DNA of 8,357 nucleotides from Armatimonadota bacterium (GTDB taxonomy: Bacteria > Armatimonadota > Zipacnadia > Zipacnadales > JABUFB01): contig JAGPGE010000234.1 in assembly GCA_018056145.1 (NCBI GenBank), forward strand, positions 1 through 8,357, read 5' to 3'. The notes beneath the pieces were generated by a model. That model ran no database searches, was not told the origin of the DNA, and worked only from the letters and a program-made list of their open reading frames with translations. This document shows positions 7,301 through 8,357 of the stretch, piece by piece. How positions within the stretch are numbered: the first letter of the stretch is position 1; each line of letters begins with the position of its first letter. A program made the translations under genes and the position numbers.

Positions 7301-8357
7301 TGGGCCGAGTGGCATCTGGTACAGGCGCCACTCCCGACACCACGGTCGCCGATGCAGGCGGGACCCCCGCCGGTCGCCGCGCGGACCCCATGGGGACATC
7401 TCACTGGGGGAACTTTAGCCTGCGGAATGAAGGGAACACGATCCCCGGCATCTACGGGACGTCGCCCGGTGTTTCCGGTGTAGACGATGCCTGGTACAGG
7501 TTCTTCCGCGCCGATGCGGGCCAGAATGACTGGGGCCCGGACCCGTCGAAAAAGCGGGGCTACGGCTGGGTCAACCAGCGCAACCCGATCCCTTCGTCTC
7601 TCAAGGAGATCTTCCACGAAGCGGTTGGTCTGCTGCCTCTGTCAGCCGATTCCGCTACCCCGTGGTTGCCGGTGATGAACCCCGAGGGCGGGGCGAGCGT
7701 GGGCGCAGGCGCCATGAACGTGGGTGCGACGAACATCGTGGGGACCGGCCAGCTTCTGGGCCGCTATGAGATGCCCCAACTGTACTTCATGGACCAGAAC
7801 GGCAATGGCCTTCTGGACTTCACCCGGCCCGGGGTAGGGAACGTCACCAGCGCCCGGTATGTGTTCGACCCGGACCGCGATGTGGCTCTGGAACCGTACA
7901 TGGCCGCCGAGGCCCACCTGAGGGTCTCCGAGTCCCGGCTGCCGTACAATGACTATCACTCGGTGGATACGTCGCCGACGGCGCTGTTCACCTACGATGC
8001 GAATGGTGATCCGCAGCAGTTGCAGGTCATGTGGATGACCAACGATCCTGACCCGGGCGATCCAGACGCCGTCCCGGCGCCGAATGCTCCGATGAACCTG
8101 GTTTCGGCGCGCGCGAACGTCTCTGGCTCGGGCATCAACCGCAGCTATGACTGGCTTGCAGGCCCGCCGACAGCGCTAACGGGCTTGACCGGCCCCCTGT
8201 CACAGGCCGGTCCGCTGGATGTGTACCCCTATCCCGCCGGCTACCGTTCGCTTTGGGTGGCTTCCGGCGGAGTGGGTGGCGCGTTGCGTTCGGAGATTCA
8301 CTACTCCGACGCATCTGGGACGGGTTTGATCTGGACCGGTCAGGCGAAGCCTCAGGG
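4261..8357 (+). CDS. Giant secreted protein with three zinc-ribbon / CBM5/12-like composite modules (3' end outside window)
   Basis: The frame stays open for 1365 codons from ATG 4261 to the window end, so the protein is longer than what is seen. Residues 1-24 form a Sec signal peptide. Three regions join a CPxCG knuckle to a CBM5/12-like segment: C61/C64/C77 with residues 215-274; C601/C604 then 625-671 then C685/H688; C866/C869 then 875-923 then C933/C938/C958. All 16 cysteines lie between residues 61-243, 601-685 and 866-958. The rest reads as beta-rich extracellular sequence rich in Pro, Gly, Asn and Trp, with one Ca-type loop at 1178-1186 and a NEW3-like stretch (NFSLRNEGN) near nt 7411-7437. 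CBM5/12 modules in known proteins bind chitin or related glycans, usually beside a glycoside hydrolase. No hydrolase, protease or lyase domain is visible here. Inference: a surface or exported binding protein. The whole-protein family is not recognised. It follows the propeller gene on the same strand after 137 bases. Confidence 0.85.
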   Translation, partial: MRQRHGIVPLTAVIALIVASAAVAQPAYEVRTSIVDTANAATYADDTHQFGLSKLRGNYVCPVCGYSAVLPPGNYTCPNPLGLPAAQHPNTTLIPVENLEQRVLDIAKPQRSAGGMPSCDVAYRDTSIPTGGQTYNDPNQFRAVVGRPFHPNRPGASNAPNGTVFSEFAWPAADPNLTRAHFVTFPPGVSHSRTCATRYTQQNYGDAPELPPSNVPDWAAGTTYNVGDWVKHDLGAGTRYFECRNWHIAIPQGWPLANEPGIGTLWSNFAWTEVFTRPVIVQLGSQKIADEDAYYIRYVSRAANPLVPGEISGWRIWVYSRLYGLEFDSERQPGIAPAGVNYIRIVTASGSLRLVLPVLADPTADATGAVWEISFQTRSNVKTNPPPTMGMDGPALGFGAPILSEAGLNDMPSWERRGVYFTFGADRIVRNTEPVMGDPAAAGNGAPYSIRPGEVGVGKVQMRWQNGVNPWDAGLHTPAMDAIELVHGVNANVRTFWYDDTEWYMDRLNRPTNSAVAQSLPSFASEYEPIESRFLVSRYSVPRSGDADHHGSIETPSGTYPRFLVGASDGTGVVVRPGETSARREFVVRNQLTQNDRYYLCPECGATFTDIQDRGSGFVHALTGGVWQANYRYRPGDRLLGLPWYLCIREHISAANNRPPSGANWNLYWEANGDVYPEDKGVGICPYHGDHGQPDAAHAADLYIAPGPRVGLVTVEAAGSASDTQLARSLTVPEIGTDGSGNPVPWVNAFPSLRPSIPDSRVRVGLDNNVVSLGSAAAGYVGTDQYITVSIPPRQTASEPGEAPGNSQDYEANWGYRGTAMTYGQTDARATDFDPAAPASDPHKWEFRRLQTVFDDNDKWDAYYVCPDCGAPLPGWRSGQAYVTNNLVSNSQGRVFICTSNHTATAATEPGIGPDSGSAWNTVVPGPGLAFHCQNPDCPGHEWSPITGAVHAAGTGTCPLTGTPLNTVDPAPNVAGNPNFGFADLAAEEFDAYDIQVSVPKRTQLVAASPATDMGRVASGTGATPDTTVADAGGTPAGRRADPMGTSHWGNFSLRNEGNTIPGIYGTSPGVSGVDDAWYRFFRADAGQNDWGPDPSKKRGYGWVNQRNPIPSSLKEIFHEAVGLLPLSADSATPWLPVMNPEGGASVGAGAMNVGATNIVGTGQLLGRYEMPQLYFMDQNGNGLLDFTRPGVGNVTSARYVFDPDRDVALEPYMAAEAHLRVSESRLPYNDYHSVDTSPTALFTYDANGDPQQLQVMWMTNDPDPGDPDAVPAPNAPMNLVSARANVSGSGINRSYDWLAGPPTALTGLTGPLSQAGPLDVYPYPAGYRSLWVASGGVGGALRSEIHYSDASGTGLIWTGQAKPQ
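4441..4491 (+). other. Zinc-ribbon-like knuckle, copy 1 (compact, three Cys)
   Basis: NYVCPVCGYSAVLPPGNYTC places C61, C64 and C77 in the CPxCG-x(n)-C arrangement of rubredoxin-like ribbons. The expected fourth ligand is missing: the second pair reads CPNP instead of CPxC. C119 or C195 could complete the site or form disulfides. The CBM-like segment of this copy comes well downstream, at 4903-5082, not inside the ribbon. Confidence 0.5.
4903..5082 (+). other. CBM5/12-like module, copy 1
   Basis: The segment W218-x5-Y224-x2-GD(227-228)-x-V230 followed by YFEC243-x3-H247, EPG (259-261) and W266/W271 follows the CBM5/12 (chitin-binding type 3) pattern of W..G..Y..GD.V....Y.C...H.....P....W. These modules are about 45-60 residues, and this one spans about 60. 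This is a motif reading only and the ligand is unknown. Confidence 0.6.
6061..6333 (+). other. Zinc-ribbon copy 2 interrupted by a CBM5/12-like segment
   Basis: YYLCPECG gives C601 and C604. After 80 residues, GICPYHGDHG gives C685 and H688, a plausible C2CH ribbon. Between them, 6133-6273 reads as a CBM5/12-like module: W627, Y633-x2-GD(636-637), WYLC647-x3-H651, PP 659-660, W665 and W669. The ribbon half-sites flank the module on both sides, as expected if the CBM were inserted into the ribbon loop. Confidence 0.55.
6856..7149 (+). other. Zinc-ribbon copy 3 interrupted by a CBM5/12-like segment
   Basis: YYVCPDCGAPLPG gives C866 and C869. The CBM-like segment follows at 6883-7029: W876, Y882, FIC898-x3-H902, EPGIG from 909 and W920. 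The usual GD after Tyr is replaced by NN. Downstream come C933 and C938 (CQNPDC), then GTCPLTGTPL with C958; this resembles a CPxCG half-site whose second Cys has become Thr. C933/C938 may supply the replacement ligands. Confidence 0.5.
7792..7818 (+). other. Calcium-type loop in the secreted protein
   Basis: DQNGNGLLD (residues 1178-1186), followed by FTRP, matches the DxNxNGxxD loop also seen in the upstream propeller gene at 2258-2293. It is a single copy after a hydrophobic strand (QLYFM), so it probably stabilises a beta-domain loop. Confidence 0.5.

Noticed and set aside
4261..8357. Chitinase
   Set aside because: CBM5/12-like segments suggest it, but no GH18 DxxDxDxE motif or GH19 signature appears anywhere in the visible protein.

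Overview
The window is GC-rich (about two-thirds G+C by eye) and almost entirely coding. It holds two very long genes on the + strand, both cut by the window edges. Neither resembles a housekeeping gene. There are no tRNA or rRNA genes, insertion sequences, integrases or CRISPR repeats. The Shine-Dalgarno sequence before the second gene, the Sec signal peptide and the absence of introns point to a bacterium. Giant secreted repeat proteins with propeller blades, calcium loops and carbohydrate-binding-like modules are typical of poorly cultured, polymer-degrading lineages such as Armatimonadota, Planctomycetota or related groups. The sequence alone does not fix the phylum.

Positions 2-4123 carry the 3' part of a gene for a beta-propeller protein; its start lies upstream of the window. 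The N-terminal half has PQQ-like (WD40-like) blades. The C-terminal third has NHL-like blades of the type 'RLENGNWLVVDSG'. Two Ca-binding-type DxNxDG loops are scattered between them. Positions 4124-4260 are a 137-base intergenic gap with two short GC hairpins and a good ribosome-binding site.

From 4261 to the window end (no stop reached) runs a second gene of at least 1365 codons. It encodes a signal peptide and a secreted protein of unrecognised overall family. Three separated places in this protein combine a CPxCG zinc-ribbon-like knuckle with a segment that reads like a CBM5/12 (chitin-binding type 3) module. In the second and third copies the CBM-like segment sits between the first cysteine pair and the later Cys(-His) elements, as if inserted into the ribbon. 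All 16 cysteines seen in the protein fall in these three clusters, and the remaining roughly 900 residues have none.

Inference: the two genes may form a small locus for extracytoplasmic, glycan- or surface-associated proteins. No catalytic domain is visible in either, so a structural, adhesive or binding role fits better than an enzymatic one. The most distinctive element of the window is the ribbon plus CBM5/12-like composite module, repeated three times in a secreted protein.
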